A stretch of DNA of 64,000 nt from Actinomycetota bacterium (GTDB lineage Bacteria; Actinomycetota; Actinomycetes; S36-B12; CAIYMF01): NCBI GenBank assembly GCA_020161245.1, contig JAIUOK010000013.1:1-64000 (forward strand). Reading direction: 5' to 3'. Positions within the stretch are counted from its first letter, which is position 1, and every line of letters starts with the position of its first letter. Below the pieces are notes generated by a model. The model was not told where the DNA came from, did not search any database, and saw only the letters and a program-made list of their open reading frames with translations. Below, piece after piece: positions 36,796-47,569 of this stretch. The position numbers and the translations under genes were made by a program.

Positions 36796-37719
36796 GTGAG
36801 CCCCGCCACCGCGCAGGGCGAGGAGCGCACGCGCCCGCGCGATCCCGCAGCGTCGATGGCGCTGCTGCGCGAGCTGGTCAACGACGACGCCGCCCAGGAG
36901 TACGCCGAGGCGCACCGGCGCCACGCAGGCTCCCGTCCCTCGACCGGGTCGAAGGCGCTGCTCCTGCTCTGCGTCGCACTCGCCTCGGGCCTGCTGGTGA
37001 CCGCTCTCGTGCAGAACCGCGCCGTGGCACCGGAGAAGGAGCTCGCACGCGAGCAGCTCGTCCAGCGCGCGCAGGCGGCGCAGGCAGAGGTGGAGCGGCT
37101 CGAGACGGAGGTCGAGCAGACGCGCGAGGAGCTCGCCGCCGCGCAGGAGGTGCTGCTGTCGCAGTCGGCCGAGGGCAACGCGCTCGCGGAGCGGATCGCC
37201 CGGCTCGAGGCGCAGGCCGGCTACACCGACGTCGTGGGCCCGGGCCTGGTCGTCACCCTCGACAACGCACCCGGCTCCGACCCCGCCGACCCGGAGGACC
37301 CGGGCCGCGTGCTCGACCAGGACGTCGTGCAGGCGGTCAACGGGCTGTGGCTGTCGGGGGCCGAGGCGGTGGCGGTCAACGGCGTGCGCCTCACCTCCAC
37401 CACGGCGATCCGCGCGGCCGGGCAGGCCGTCCTGGTCGACTTCCGCCCGCTCGTGCCGCCCTACCGCATCGAGGGCATCGGCGACCCCGCGGCGATGGCG
37501 CAGGCCTTCGGAGCATCGGCGTCGGCCCTCGAGCTGGCGCAGGTGGCCGAGCAGTACGGCATCCGCGTCACGACCGAGCAGGCGCAGTCGCTGGCGCTCC
37601 CGGCCTCGACCGCGCTGCTGCCCGTGCGGGCGCGAGTGCCGCGGCCGGCCGGGGATACGGTGGCCGGGCAGGGGAGCGCGTCCCCGCAGCCGGACGCGAC
37701 GACAGGAGGAACGCCGTGA
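36796..37719 (+). CDS. DUF881 family membrane-anchored protein
   Basis: A 307-residue protein from GTG 36796. A cytosolic N-terminus of ~50 residues, one membrane helix (LLLLCVALASGLLVTALV), then a coiled coil of about 45 residues and the DUF881 domain (GPGLVVTLDNAPGSDPAD, QDVVQAVNGLWLSGAEAV, NGVRLTSTTAI). Paired with a second DUF881 protein and the small basic protein, an arrangement conserved in Gram-positives and linked in some to cell division. Overlaps sbp by 4 bp. Confidence 0.88.
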   Translation: MSPATAQGEERTRPRDPAASMALLRELVNDDAAQEYAEAHRRHAGSRPSTGSKALLLLCVALASGLLVTALVQNRAVAPEKELAREQLVQRAQAAQAEVERLETEVEQTREELAAAQEVLLSQSAEGNALAERIARLEAQAGYTDVVGPGLVVTLDNAPGSDPADPEDPGRVLDQDVVQAVNGLWLSGAEAVAVNGVRLTSTTAIRAAGQAVLVDFRPLVPPYRIEGIGDPAAMAQAFGASASALELAQVAEQYGIRVTTEQAQSLALPASTALLPVRARVPRPAGDTVAGQGSASPQPDATTGGTP

Positions 37720-38048
37720 TCGCCGTGGTCGGCCTCGTCATCGGCGTCGTGCTCGGCGTCGTCCTGCAGCCCACCGTGCCGCTGTGGATGCAGCCGTACC
37801 TGCCGATCGCCGTCGTCGCGGCGCTCGACGCGGTGTTCGGCGCCACGCGCGCCCTTCTCGACGACGTCTTCGACGACCGCGTCTTCGTCATCTCGTTCCT
37901 GTCGAACGTCGTGGTCGCGTCGATGCTGGTGTTCCTCGGCGACCAGCTCGGCGTCGGGGCGCAGATCTCGACCGGTGTCGTCGTCGTCCTCGCGATGCGC
38001 ATCTTCGCCAACGTGGCCGCGATCCGCCGACGGCTGCTCAAGGCGTGA
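37716..38048 (+). CDS. sbp: Small basic protein Sbp (DUF1290)
   Basis: A 110-residue protein with three membrane helices (VVGLVIGVVLGVVLQPTVPL; an internal pair around YLPIAVVAALDAVFGATRA and VVVASMLVFLGDQLGVG) and a basic C-terminus IRRRLLKA. GTG 37716 follows CAGGAGGA. Matches the Sbp/DUF1290 family, present near ftsA/ftsZ in bacilli and between the two DUF881 genes here. Confidence 0.88.
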   Translation: MIAVVGLVIGVVLGVVLQPTVPLWMQPYLPIAVVAALDAVFGATRALLDDVFDDRVFVISFLSNVVVASMLVFLGDQLGVGAQISTGVVVVLAMRIFANVAAIRRRLLKA

Positions 38049-38052
38049 CGGC

Positions 38053-38883
38053 ATGGCAGATACAGGTAGGAACGGCACGGACGGCACGGACGGCACGGAC
38101 GGCGTAGGCAGCGCGGAGCCGGCCTCGCCCTCGTCGCTGGGGCCGTCGGAGACCGACCGCGCGCGGGCGCGGCTGCGCGGCGCGCTGGTGCCGAGGGCGA
38201 CCGGCCGCCAGCTCGTGGTGGGCCTGCTGTTCGCGGTGCTGGGCTTCGCCGCCGTCGCCGCCACGCAGACCGCGTCCGGCACCGGGCTGCTCGCGACGGC
38301 CCGTGACGACGAGGTGGTGCGGGTGCTCGACGATCTCACCCAGCGCCAGCAGCGACTTCAGGCCGAGCAGCTGGCCCTCGAGGCCGCCCGGGACCGGCTG
38401 GTCTCGGGCAGCGAGGAGCAGCGGCTCGCCGCATCGCGCGCCCGTGCCGACGCCCTGGCGATCCTCGCCGGCACGGTGCCGGCGGTCGGGCCGGGGATCC
38501 GCATCACGATCAGCGACGGCGACGGGCTCGTGAGCGCCACGGTGCTGCTCGACGCCGTGCAGGAGCTGCGCGACGCCGGCGCCGAGGCGATCCAGATCGG
38601 CACCGTGCGCGTCGTCGCCTCCACGTGGTTCGCCGACGCCCGCGACGGCACCGGCATCAGCGTCGCCGGCACCACGCTGGCAGCGCCGTACCGCATCAGC
38701 GTCATCGGCGACCCGCAGACCCTGGCCACAGCGCTCGAGATCCCCGGCGGGGTGTCGGACTCGGTCCGCACGGCCGGCGGGCGCATCGACGTCGTCCAGA
38801 GCCAGGAGGTCGTGATCACCGCGTTGCAGCCGCCGACGGCGCCCGAATACGCTCAGCCCGCCCCGAGCCCCAGCGGCTCGTAG
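38053..38883 (+). CDS. DUF881 family membrane-anchored protein, second copy
   Basis: A 276-residue protein from ATG 38053. A GTDGTDGTDG tract (residues 8-17, from a 9-base DNA repeat) is followed by one membrane helix (LVVGLLFAVLGFAAVAA), a short coiled coil and the DUF881 domain (VGPGIRITISDGDGLVSATV, LLDAVQELRDAGAEAIQIG). A shorter cytosolic part distinguishes it from the first copy. Likely the same membrane complex as the flanking genes. Confidence 0.88.
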   Translation: MADTGRNGTDGTDGTDGVGSAEPASPSSLGPSETDRARARLRGALVPRATGRQLVVGLLFAVLGFAAVAATQTASGTGLLATARDDEVVRVLDDLTQRQQRLQAEQLALEAARDRLVSGSEEQRLAASRARADALAILAGTVPAVGPGIRITISDGDGLVSATVLLDAVQELRDAGAEAIQIGTVRVVASTWFADARDGTGISVAGTTLAAPYRISVIGDPQTLATALEIPGGVSDSVRTAGGRIDVVQSQEVVITALQPPTAPEYAQPAPSPSGS

Positions 38884-38908
38884 CCACCCCACGACGAGGA
38901 GCCCGACG

Positions 38909-39298
38909 ATGGCCGGCCAGACCCCGGAGAACCTCCGCTACACCCGCGAGCACGAGTGGGTCGAGGTCACGGCCGACGGCCGCGTCCGCTTCGGCATCAC
39001 CGACCACGCGCAGGACGCCCTCGGCGACATCGTCTTCGTGACCCTGCCGACCGTCGGTGCGGCCGTCAGCGCGGGCGACCCCTGCGGCGAGGTCGAGTCG
39101 ACCAAGTCGGTCAGCGACATCTACGCGCCGGTGTCCGGCACCGTCGTCGCCCGCAACGACGCCGTCGAGACCAGCCCCGAGACCATCAACTCCGACCCGT
39201 ACGGCGCCGGCTGGCTGGCCGAGGTCGAGCTCGCCGAGGGCACCTCGCTCGACGACCTGCTCGACGCCGCGGCCTACGTCGAGCACACCGGCGCCTGA
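38909..39298 (+). CDS. gcvH: Glycine cleavage system H protein
   Basis: A 129-residue lipoyl-carrier protein. The lipoylated Lys66 sits in VESTKSVSDIYAPVSG. The N-terminus YTREHEWVEV and the SPETINSDPYGAGWL segment are full family matches. It shuttles the aminomethyl group from P-protein (gcvP at 42550) to T-protein, which is not in this window. Confidence 0.96.
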   Translation: MAGQTPENLRYTREHEWVEVTADGRVRFGITDHAQDALGDIVFVTLPTVGAAVSAGDPCGEVESTKSVSDIYAPVSGTVVARNDAVETSPETINSDPYGAGWLAEVELAEGTSLDDLLDAAAYVEHTGA

Positions 39299-39364
39299 GC
39301 CGCAGCGCCGGGGGAGCGGCGCCCGCTGGGCGGGCGCGCTGATCCGCTGGAGCCCTTCCCGACA

Positions 39365-39387
39365 ACCCTCGACCTGATGTCGAAGGT
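39365..39387. promoter_or_regulatory. MerR-type 23-bp inverted repeat upstream of FHA gene
   Basis: ACCCTCGAC, CTGAT, GTCGAAGGT, flanked by a further GACA/TGTC match. It ends nine bases before the -35 box. Confidence 0.7.
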
Positions 39388-39396
39388 TGTCGCCTG

Positions 39397-39426
39397 TTGA
39401 CCCCCGTCGGCCCAGGTCCGTAGGGT
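39397..39426 (+). promoter_or_regulatory. FHA-merR promoter
   Basis: TTGACC at 39397-39402 and TAGGGT at 39421-39426 with an 18-base spacer: one of the best-formed sigma-A-type promoters in the window. Confidence 0.75.
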
Positions 39427-39434
39427 TTTGCCCG

Positions 39435-39457
39435 ACCCTCGACCCAGGATCGAGGGC
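39435..39457. promoter_or_regulatory. MerR-type 23-bp inverted repeat downstream of the -10 box
   Basis: ACCCTCGAC, CCAGG, ATCGAGGGC. It covers roughly +3 to +25 of the transcript and so could block elongation or initiation when bound. The AGGAGG Shine-Dalgarno follows at 39463. Confidence 0.7.
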
Positions 39458-39475
39458 GAGCCAGGAGGTCAGCCC

Positions 39476-39982
39476 ATGAGCCGTCAGTGCCCCCGGTGCG
39501 GCCATCTGGCCGAGGATTCCGACCACTTCTGCGCCTCCTGCGGCGCCGAGCTCGCCCCCCAGCCCGACGCGGCGTTCCAGACCGGCGTGCTCGGCGTCCG
39601 CGTCGCCAGCGAGGGCGACAGCGCTCCGCTGCCCGCGGTCGACGCCACCAGCGTCGGCGACCTGTCCGCCGGCCACGCCGTGCTCGTCGTCCTGCGCGGG
39701 CCGCAGGAGGGCGCCCGGTTCGACCTCGACCCGTCGTCGGGCGCGGTGGTCCTCGGGCGCGCGCCGGAGTCCGACCTCTTCCTCGATGACGTCACGGTCT
39801 CGCGCCGGCATGCCGAGCTCTCGGCCGTCGACGGCGAGTGGCAGCTGGTCGACCTCGGCAGCCTCAACGGCTCCTACGTCAACCGCCGCCGCATCGACCG
39901 CGCCCAGCTGACCGGCGGCGACGAGGTGCAGATCGGCAAGTACCGCTTCGTCTTCCTCGAGGCCGCGGGCGGCGCGGCATGA
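39476..39982 (+). CDS. Zinc-ribbon and FHA-domain protein (GarA/OdhI-like)
   Basis: A 168-residue protein from ATG 39476 after AGGAGG. The N-terminus is a CPRCGH...CASCG zinc ribbon. The FHA domain covers ~75-160 with GAVVLGRAPESDLFLDD, VSRRHAEL and LGSLNGSYVN. In mycobacteria and corynebacteria the gene here (garA/odhI) is an inhibitor of 2-oxoglutarate dehydrogenase and other enzymes, controlled by Thr phosphorylation in an ETTSV motif. That motif is not visible here (AAFQTGVLG takes its place), so phospho-control may differ. Overlaps the MerR gene (ATGA). Confidence 0.88.
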   Translation: MSRQCPRCGHLAEDSDHFCASCGAELAPQPDAAFQTGVLGVRVASEGDSAPLPAVDATSVGDLSAGHAVLVVLRGPQEGARFDLDPSSGAVVLGRAPESDLFLDDVTVSRRHAELSAVDGEWQLVDLGSLNGSYVNRRRIDRAQLTGGDEVQIGKYRFVFLEAAGGAA

Positions 39983-40728
39983 GCGCCACGTCCGCGGCGG
40001 CGTCGGCGTCCGGCCGCGGGCTGCTGGGGATCGGCGACGTGCTCTCGGTGCTGCGCCCGGACTTCCCGGACATCACCATCTCCAAGATCCGCTTCCTCGA
40101 GGGCGAGGGGCTCATCGCCCCGCAGCGCACCGCCAGCGGCTACCGCAAGTTCAGCCACGCCGACGTCGAGCGGCTGCGCTACATCCTGGCCTGCCAGCGC
40201 GACCAGTACCTGCCGCTCAAGGTCATCCGCGAGCACCTCGAGGCCATCGACCGGGGGCTCGAGCCGCCGGCGTCCACCGGCGACGGCCCGCGCGTGCCGC
40301 GGGCGCTGGTCTCGACCGACGGCATGCCCTCCGCCGACGCCTTCCGCCCGTCGCAGGCCGATGTGCGGCTGTCGAAGGGCGAGCTGCTCGAGGCCAGCGG
40401 CCTCGACGCCGCGCTGCTCGACCAGCTCGAGGGCTTCGGGCTGGTGAGCCGTCGCGGCCAGCACTACGACGGCGAGGCGCTCGTCATCGCCACGACCGTG
40501 GCCGAGATGGCCGCCTTCGGCATCGAGCCGCGCCACCTGCGTACGTTCAAGGTCGCCGCCGACCGCGAGGTCGGTCTCGTCGAGCAGGTCGTCACCCCGA
40601 TGCTGCGCCAGCACGACCCCGAGTCGCGCCAGCGCGCCGACGACGCCGTCCGCCAGCTGGCCGCGCTCTCGGTCCGGCTGCACTCGTCGCTGGTGAAGGC
40701 GGGCCTCGCTGCCGAGCTCGGCCGCTAG
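39979..40728 (+). CDS. ftsR: MerR-family regulator, FtsR-like
   Basis: A 249-residue protein. The winged HTH LLGIGDVLSVLRPDFPDITI and SKIRFLEGEGLIAPQRTASG, then YRKFSHADVERLRYILACQR, is typical of the FtsR/Rv1828 group, which keeps a dimerisation tail instead of metal-binding Cys. Corynebacterial FtsR activates ftsZ; here the probable binding site is the 23-bp inverted repeat found at its own promoter and elsewhere. Translationally coupled to the FHA gene. Confidence 0.88.
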   Translation: MSATSAAASASGRGLLGIGDVLSVLRPDFPDITISKIRFLEGEGLIAPQRTASGYRKFSHADVERLRYILACQRDQYLPLKVIREHLEAIDRGLEPPASTGDGPRVPRALVSTDGMPSADAFRPSQADVRLSKGELLEASGLDAALLDQLEGFGLVSRRGQHYDGEALVIATTVAEMAAFGIEPRHLRTFKVAADREVGLVEQVVTPMLRQHDPESRQRADDAVRQLAALSVRLHSSLVKAGLAAELGR

Positions 40729-40814
40729 CCCGTCGGGTCGCGCGGCCCGCGGCCCGGGTGCGCTCTGAACGGATGCCGACCGCCCGCCGGGGTCGCGTAC
40801 CGGCGCTGCGCGGA

Positions 40815-40820
40815 TAGGGT
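40815..40820 (+). promoter_or_regulatory. -10 element TAGGGT, bifunctional-nuclease gene
   Basis: TAGGGT six bases before ATG 40827; leaderless. Confidence 0.65.
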
Positions 40821-40826
40821 TGCGGC

Positions 40827-41318
40827 ATGCGCCAGATGGACGTCGTGGGTGTCCGCGTCGAGATGCCGTCGAACCAGCCGATCGTGCTCCTGCGCGAGGT
40901 GGACGGCGAGCGCTACCTGCCGATCTGGATCGGCGCGGTGGAGGCCACCGCGATCGCCTTCGCCCAGCAGGGGGTCGTGCCGGCCCGGCCGCTGACCCAC
41001 GACCTGCTGCGCGACGTCGTCGCCTCGCTCGGCCACACCCTGGCCGAGGTGCGGATCACCGAGCTCACCGACGGGGTGTTCTTCGCCGTCCTCGCCTTCG
41101 ACGGGGGAGTCGAGGTCAGCGCCCGCCCGTCCGATGCCATCGCGCTCGCCCTGCGCACTGGCACGCCGATCTACGGCGCCGAGACGGTGCTCGAGGCCGC
41201 GGGCATCTCGGTGCCCGACGAGCAGGAGGACGAGGTCGAGAAGTTCCGTGCGTTCCTCGACGAGGTGTCGCCGGACGACTTCCTCGGCGGGAGCGGCGGA
41301 GCCGCCGGCCCGGCATAG
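40827..41318 (+). CDS. Bifunctional nuclease family protein (DUF151)
   Basis: A 163-residue protein. The DUF151 core includes LREVDGERYLPIWIGAVEAT, RPLTHDLLRDVV and the SARPSDAIALALRTGTPIY segment. Related proteins show nuclease activity in plants and Thermotoga, but the bacterial role is unsettled. The gene always lies between the two merR genes in actinobacteria. Its last codons (GGSGGAAGPA) form the first unit of a 47-bp tandem duplication. Confidence 0.88.
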   Translation: MRQMDVVGVRVEMPSNQPIVLLREVDGERYLPIWIGAVEATAIAFAQQGVVPARPLTHDLLRDVVASLGHTLAEVRITELTDGVFFAVLAFDGGVEVSARPSDAIALALRTGTPIYGAETVLEAAGISVPDEQEDEVEKFRAFLDEVSPDDFLGGSGGAAGPA

Positions 41319-41390
41319 GCCCGAGGCGGCACAGCGGGAGCGGCGGAGCCGCCGGCCCGGTCTAGGCCCGAAGTGGCACAGCGGGAGCGG
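41288..41390 (+). repeat. 47-bp tandem repeat at the end of the DUF151 gene
   Basis: Units at 41288-41334 and 41335-41381 differ at four or five positions, with a third partial copy from 41382. The first unit contains the stop codon of the DUF151 gene, so the repeat duplicated the end of the gene into the spacer. Confidence 0.85.
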
Positions 41391-41394
41391 CCAA

Positions 41395-41417
41395 ACCCTC
41401 GACATGTGGTTGAGGGT
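41395..41417. promoter_or_regulatory. MerR-type 23-bp inverted repeat upstream of second merR
   Basis: ACCCTCGAC, ATGTG, GTTGAGGGT. The most symmetric of the four copies in this window. It lies ~45 bases before the -35 box of the next promoter. Confidence 0.7.
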
Positions 41418-41461
41418 CACCCCTGGGTGCGGACGCCTGCGGCGTGTCGCGTGCGTGTGCG

Positions 41462-41490
41462 TTGACCCGGCACCCCGCCCGGCCTAGCGT
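41462..41490 (+). promoter_or_regulatory. Promoter of second merR gene
   Basis: TTGACC at 41462-41467 and TAGCGT at 41485-41490 with a 17-base spacer. The leader of ~77 bases ends in GAGGAGG before GTG 41574. Confidence 0.75.
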
Positions 41491-41573
41491 TCGACCCAGA
41501 ACGTCACCGGTGTGACTCTCGCGGCGCGCTTCCCCCGCCCGCGGCGCCGGGCGGCGGTTCGAGGAGGTCTCCG

Positions 41574-42194
41574 GTGAGCGGAGTCGGCGAGGGTCACGGC
41601 ACCCAGGGCGCGCCCGACCAGGGCGCACGGCAGGACGCGGTCGCGTCCGCCGGCAGCCAGGGCCTGCTGTTCGGCGACGAGGTCCGCTCGCTCCCGGACG
41701 ACGTCGGCTTCCGCGGCCCCGTGGCCTGCTCCGCGGCCGGGATCACCTACCGCCAGCTCGACTACTGGGCCCGCACCGGCCTGGTCGAGCCCTCCGTGCG
41801 CACCGCTCACGGCTCGGGCAGCCAGCGCCTCTACAGCTTCCGCGACATCCTCGTGCTCAAGGTGATCAAGCGCCTGCTCGACACCGGGGTCTCGCTGCAG
41901 AACATCCGCACCGCCGTCGACCACCTGCGCGAGAGCGGCGTCGACGACCTCGCCCAGGTGACGCTGATGTCCGATGGCGCGAGCGTCTACGAGTGCCGCA
42001 GCCAGGACGAGGTCATCGACCTCGTGCAGGGCGGCCAGGGCGTGTTCGGCATCGCGGTCGGCCGGGTGTGGCGCGAGGTCGAGGGCGACCTCGCCGAGCT
42101 GCCCAGCGAGCGCGTCGACGGCACTCCGCTCGGCACCCCTCTCGTCGAGGGCGACGAGCTCGCGGCCCGCCGCGCCGCCAAGCACGCCATCTGA
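41574..42194 (+). CDS. MerR-family regulator, second copy
   Basis: A 206-residue protein from GTG 41574. The HTH is [40 protein letters not shown] then [18 protein letters not shown]. About 50 disordered residues precede it. Orthologue of the mycobacterial gene between the DUF151 gene and gcvB. Its target is not known from sequence; the inverted repeat at 41395 may be bound by this protein, by the FtsR-like protein or by both. Confidence 0.88.
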   Translation: MSGVGEGHGTQGAPDQGARQDAVASAGSQGLLFGDEVRSLPDDVGFRGPVACSAAGITYRQLDYWARTGLVEPSVRTAHGSGSQRLYSFRDILVLKVIKRLLDTGVSLQNIRTAVDHLRESGVDDLAQVTLMSDGASVYECRSQDEVIDLVQGGQGVFGIAVGRVWREVEGDLAELPSERVDGTPLGTPLVEGDELAARRAAKHAI

Positions 42195-42262
42195 TCCAGC
42201 CAGACCCTCCTCCCCGCGGCGGCCCGGCCGTGGCGTGCGTCGCCGTGCCCTCCGTGGGCCGG

Positions 42263-42268
42263 TAGCCT
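42263..42268 (+). promoter_or_regulatory. -10 element TAGCCT, riboswitch-gcvP
   Basis: TAGCCT ~20 bases before the start of the glycine aptamer; transcription would begin just upstream of the riboswitch. Confidence 0.6.
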
Positions 42269-42288
42269 GGGCCCTGCGCCGAGCACCC

Positions 42289-42479
42289 GTGCGGGAGAGT
42301 CCTGTCGCAGCCAGCGACGGGCGCCGAAGGAGCAACCCCCCGCCAACCTCTCAGGCACCGTGGACCGCGCGGGCTGGCGCCTCTGGAAAGCGGGACCCCC
42401 GGGTCCCCGCCGACGGTGCAAGCCGGGCCCGCCCGGTGAAGCTCTCAGGCGCGCGGCATCGCGCACGGACAGAGGGGGA
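42289..42479 (+). ncRNA. Glycine riboswitch (tandem aptamers)
   Basis: The first aptamer has GCGGGAGAGTCC, GCCGAAGGAGCAA, CCTCTCAGGCACC and CTCTGGAAAGC in order. The second has GACGGTGCAAGCC, TGAAGCTCTCAGGC and the closing GGACAGAGGGGG. The second unit lacks a clear GGGAGAG 5' strand, so the pair is somewhat degenerate. It lies directly before gcvP and should switch its expression on when glycine is abundant. Confidence 0.9.
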
Positions 42480-42549
42480 CCGCCGACGCGCGCCCGCGCG
42501 CCGGGGTCCGCCCGCCGAGCCCGCTCGGCCCCTCCCGCCAGGACGCGCC

Positions 42550-45468
<2,919 letters not shown>

Positions 45469-45607
45469 CATCGAGGGGCGTGGTCCAAACGTCATCCCCC
45501 GGGCGGCTCATCGCGACGCGGGCCTCCGCTCCGGATCGAGCCCGTCGAGCAGACTGGCGTCCTGGGACACGGCCGTAGGTGACGTGACGACGGAGGGCGA
45601 AGATCCG

Positions 45608-46177
45608 ATGGCGCTGATCGACGCGCTGCGCGAGTGGGAGGCGCAGTGGAGAGCCACGGGTGCGCCCGTGGACCGCAAGTTGCGGGCCGGGTACTTGGAG
45701 GCAGAGATCCGGGCCGCGTTTGCCGCGCCGCCTCTGCACCCGGACGTGATCACGTGGTTCTCGTGGTGCGGCGGTCTGGCGGACGGCGTCGAGTACTTCC
45801 CGCTCCCGCCCTCGGCGTGCGACCCGCTAACTCTCGAGGCCGTCCGGACGTGGGCCGAGACCCTCAGGGTGTGGTTTCCGCAGAGGTCGGGCACCGATTA
45901 CGACCCTGCCCTGATCCCGCTCATGGTCGGCGACGACTCGTTCACGCTGCTCATCGACCGGCGTTCAGGCGAGGTCCTCCGCTTCGAGAATCTCAACGCA
46001 GTCGAGGTACTTGATCCGCCGTTGTTGAGGGTCAGCGACGACCTCGAGGCGCTCGTCCGCCGCTGGATCGCGATCAACGACGTGGTCTGCCCCACCTGGT
46101 CGGTTGAGGACGACGACGTCTTCGATTTCGACAGATCAAGGTTGAGCATCGAGGACCAACGGCTAGGGATTGTCTAG
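45608..46177 (+). CDS. SUKH/SMI1-like protein
   Basis: A 189-residue protein. ATG 45608 follows GGAGGG by ten bases; GTG 45584 is an alternative start. The layout (helical N-terminus, HPDVITWFSWCGGL, PALIPLMVGDDSFTLLIDRR and a late acidic part) resembles SMI1/KNR4 (SUKH) domains, which often are immunity or stress proteins. It is visibly less GC-rich than its neighbours and stands alone with no toxin beside it, suggesting recent acquisition. Confidence 0.6.
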   Translation: MALIDALREWEAQWRATGAPVDRKLRAGYLEAEIRAAFAAPPLHPDVITWFSWCGGLADGVEYFPLPPSACDPLTLEAVRTWAETLRVWFPQRSGTDYDPALIPLMVGDDSFTLLIDRRSGEVLRFENLNAVEVLDPPLLRVSDDLEALVRRWIAINDVVCPTWSVEDDDVFDFDRSRLSIEDQRLGIV

Positions 46178-46339
46178 CGGGGACGCACATCGAGTGGCGC
46201 GCAGAAGGCACCGCCGAGGGTATGGACGCGTCACCGCTCGCGTCGCGCGGTCGAAACTCGCACGCGCGCATGGGGTTACGGCTAGTACGGTCGTGCGCTT
46301 GTGTCCCACAGGGCACACGACCGACAGGAGCAACGAGTC

Positions 46340-47506
46340 ATGACCCCGACTCTCAGCACGGACAAGTCCGTCCTGTCGTGGGCTTCGACCCTGGAGCCCG
46401 CGGCCATGGACCAGGCGCGGCGCACGGCCTCGATGCCGTTTGTCGTGAAGCCGCTCGCCCTCATGCCCGACGCCCACCTCGGCAAGGGGTCGACTGTCGG
46501 CTCGGTCATCGCGACCGAGGGCGCCGTCATCCCTGCCGCCGTCGGCGTCGACATCGGCTGCGGCATGGCTGCGGTCGAGACGCGGCTGACCAGCCACGAC
46601 CTGCCCGACTACCTCGCGCGCCTGCACGACCGCATCCGCTCGGTGGTGCCCGCCGGCGTCGGACGCGGCCACGAGCAGCGCGACGTCGACGTCATGCAGG
46701 TCGTGACGCGGGCGCCGTCGACCGAGCTCTCCGACGGGCAGCTGCGCACGGCGCGGACGCAGTACGGATCGCTCGGGTCCGGCAACCACTTCGTCGAGGT
46801 CTGCCTCGACGAGCGGGACCGGGTCTGGATCGTGCTGCACTCGGGCTCGCGCGGCATCGGCAACCAGCTCGCGGCGCACCACATCGCGGTGGCGCAGGGC
46901 CTGATGAAGGAGTGGTTCATCAGCCTGCCCGACCCCGACCTGGCCTACCTCGTGGCGGGGACGCCGCAGTTCGAGGCCTACGTCGCCGATCTCCTGTGGG
47001 CGCAGGCCTACGCCGCCGCCAACCGCGAGGAGATGCTGCGCCTCGTCGTGGCGGAGGCCGAGGCCGAGCTCGGCGCGGAGGGGATCGAGACCTCGCGCGT
47101 GAACTGCCACCACAACTTCACCCAGCAGGAGCGCCACCGCGGGCGGACGCTCTGGATCACCCGCAAGGGCGCGATCCAGGCCGACGCCGGGCGCCTCGGG
47201 ATCATCCCGGGCTCCATGGGCACGCGCTCCTACATCGTCGAGGGCCTCGGCTCGGCGGCGTCGTACGAGTCGTGCTCCCACGGCGCCGGGCGCCGGCTGT
47301 CCCGCAGCGCCGCGCGCCGCACGCTGTCGGTCGCCTCGCTGCGCGAGGCGATGGAGGGCCGCTCCTGGAACGCCGCCGAGGCCGAGCGCCTCGTCGACGA
47401 GCACCCGATGGCCTACAAGGACATCGACGAGGTGATGGAGGACCAGCGAGACCTCGTGCGCCCCGTGCGCACGCTGTCGCAGATCCTCAACTACAAGGGC
47501 ACCTGA
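46340..47506 (+). CDS. rtcB: RNA-splicing ligase RtcB
   Basis: A 388-residue ligase joining 2',3'-cyclic-phosphate or 3'-phosphate ends to 5'-OH ends using GTP and Mn. Metal ligands D71 and C74 are in VDIGCGMA; further His are in HHNFT. The guanylylated His314 is in SHGAGRRLSR. The family ends ILNYKG, here kept. Start ATG 46340 follows AGGAG. No archease or RtcA gene is adjacent. A HAD phosphatase gene faces it across a terminator. Confidence 0.93.
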   Translation: MTPTLSTDKSVLSWASTLEPAAMDQARRTASMPFVVKPLALMPDAHLGKGSTVGSVIATEGAVIPAAVGVDIGCGMAAVETRLTSHDLPDYLARLHDRIRSVVPAGVGRGHEQRDVDVMQVVTRAPSTELSDGQLRTARTQYGSLGSGNHFVEVCLDERDRVWIVLHSGSRGIGNQLAAHHIAVAQGLMKEWFISLPDPDLAYLVAGTPQFEAYVADLLWAQAYAAANREEMLRLVVAEAEAELGAEGIETSRVNCHHNFTQQERHRGRTLWITRKGAIQADAGRLGIIPGSMGTRSYIVEGLGSAASYESCSHGAGRRLSRSAARRTLSVASLREAMEGRSWNAAEAERLVDEHPMAYKDIDEVMEDQRDLVRPVRTLSQILNYKGT

Positions 47507-47521
47507 CCCGCGAGCAGGTGA

Positions 47522-47563
47522 TGGGGGTCGGATCGCGCTGCAGACAGCGCGATCCGACCCCCA
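47522..47563. terminator. Bidirectional terminator / palindromic repeat copy A
   Basis: A perfect 18-bp stem (47522-47539 with 47546-47563) between convergent rtcB and HAD genes. Its core ATGGGGGTCGGATCGCGCT recurs with two changes at 62315, so it is also a dispersed palindrome. Confidence 0.85.
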
Positions 47564-47569
47564 GCGGCG

